Notes under the pieces: model-generated
Told to the model about the DNA's origin: nothing
Database searches by the model: none
The model's input: only the letters and a program-made list of their open reading frames with translations
Program-made: the position numbers and the translations under genes
Shown: piece by piece, positions 63,418 to 64,000 of the stretch
Layout: each line of letters opens with the position of its first letter
Position numbering within the stretch: the stretch's first letter is position 1
Source: Phialophora verrucosa
Taxonomy: Eukaryota > Ascomycota > Eurotiomycetes > Chaetothyriales > Herpotrichiellaceae
Length of the DNA stretch: 64,000 nt
Assembly: GCA_002099365.1 (NCBI GenBank)
Contig: MSED01000003.1
Coordinates: forward strand, 682,001 to 746,000
Direction of reading: 5' to 3'

Positions 63418-64000
63418 CTAATTTGACGGCGCCTTCAGCGGCACTTCCAAGACCATCGCACCGTTCTTGCCGTGAGCTAGCTTCTTCCACCTTCCCAGCC
63501 TCATCTCTTTGCCCGTCCCTGCGACGATGCACAGACCTTCACATTCTCCTTCCTTTTTGCCGCCAAACTCATTGGTGATCTGTCTTCTTCGCTCGAATAC
63601 AGCCAGAGAATTGACGTAGCCCCGGATCGGACCCAATGGTTTTTCTGCCGAAACCGAGGACGTGGAAGACCCACCCGCCCATGCAGAATGGCCGTTCATA
63701 TTCTCGGTTGGTTGTTCTGAGTCTCCGCTGATGTGTCCATTCAATTTACTCGCTCCAGCTTCCTCTTTCCCAACAGTGCCAAGTGTGATCAAAGATCTCT
63801 TGTCATCACTGAGTTTCCATATTCGAATCCAGCCATCCCAGCTGCCACTTAGGACAACATCCGTGCCGGGCAGAGCAGCCAGAGCGGTAATGGCTCGTGG
63901 AATAGGTCTCCGTCGATCGCTTTTTTTCAGCTCCTCAATGACCTTCGGATCCGCCTCGGATGTGACCTCTTCGAGCGGAGGTGGCTCTTCCACGCCATGT
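63418..64000 (-). CDS. rrp9: U3 snoRNP WD-repeat protein Rrp9, C-terminal part (cut by window edge)
   Basis: The frame is open to the right edge, so only the last ~194 residues are present and the start lies outside. The visible part contains the final WD repeats: 'RAITALAALPGTDVVLSGSW' followed by DGWIRIWKL, then 'GPIRGYVNSLAVFERRR', 'GLCIVAGTGKEMRLGRWKK' and a conserved end with 'KNGAMVLEVPL'. The phrases GSWDG-IR-WKL, G-Y-NSLAVFER and VAGTG-E-RLGRWKK are characteristic of Rrp9/U3-55K. This is the U3 snoRNA-associated protein of the small-subunit processome, which acts in the nucleolus on pre-18S rRNA. A Ser/Asn/Gly-rich insertion (SKLNGHISGDSEQPTENMNG) lies between repeats. Confidence 0.86.
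   Translation of the reverse strand, partial: HGVEEPPPLEEVTSEADPKVIEELKKSDRRRPIPRAITALAALPGTDVVLSGSWDGWIRIWKLSDDKRSLITLGTVGKEEAGASKLNGHISGDSEQPTENMNGHSAWAGGSSTSSVSAEKPLGPIRGYVNSLAVFERRRQITNEFGGKKEGECEGLCIVAGTGKEMRLGRWKKLAHGKNGAMVLEVPLKAPSN

Overview
The window is nuclear DNA of a filamentous ascomycete (Pezizomycotina). The evidence is short introns (48-235 nt, mostly 50-70) with GT-AG borders and CTAAC/CTGAC-like branch sites, two Zn2Cys6 regulators, several fungal-type MFS permeases, a GPI-type phospholipase B, and fungal forms of Swp1, Dph2, Jip5 and Rrp9. No order or genus can be fixed from the sequence. I support about 23 protein genes, 11 of which need splicing to be read correctly or in full. 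I found no convincing tRNA or rRNA gene, no PKS or NRPS, and no AT-rich block suggesting repeat-induced mutation.

Layout. 2-20 kb: a rhodopsin-like 7-TM protein, an ankyrin-type protein with a duplicated WWPF tail motif, the oligosaccharyltransferase subunit Swp1 (4 exons), a DHA1 drug-type MFS pump, a secreted GPI-type phospholipase B, a probably mitochondrial ComA-family protein, the diphthamide enzyme Dph2, and an ACS-family (Dal5/Tna1-like) MFS permease. 20-28.5 kb: a small four-helix membrane protein, a maleylacetate reductase, a membrane-anchored alpha/beta hydrolase, the ribosome-biogenesis WD protein Jip5, and a ZIF1/YCR023C-like MFS transporter with a GC-AG intron. 28.5-37 kb is gene-poor. 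It holds a pair of paralogous 95-residue genes of unknown family, a MITE-like element with 57-bp perfect terminal inverted repeats, and a 15-bp minisatellite. 37-48.7 kb: a 717-residue Zn2Cys6 regulator and a SAM-PH protein diverge from a 4.6-kb intergenic region, followed by a second Zn2Cys6 regulator whose zinc cluster is split by its first intron. 49-62.5 kb is rich in secreted and surface proteins: a beta-lactamase-fold serine hydrolase, a PL7 alginate-lyase-type enzyme, a GNAT acetyltransferase, a three-TM protein with a proline-rich tail, a type-II membrane protein and a repeat-rich GPI wall protein. The right edge cuts the C-terminal part of the U3 snoRNP protein Rrp9.

The genes do not form one pathway. 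Housekeeping genes (swp1, dph2, jip5, rrp9) are interspersed with transport, secretion and regulatory genes. The best candidate for something undescribed is the 95-residue paralog pair at 31.0-33.5 kb. The two genes share coding length, intron position and intron phase, and a core motif M-D-x-L-T-D-P-x-L-L. The second best is the 274-bp inverted-repeat element about 600 bp from one of them.
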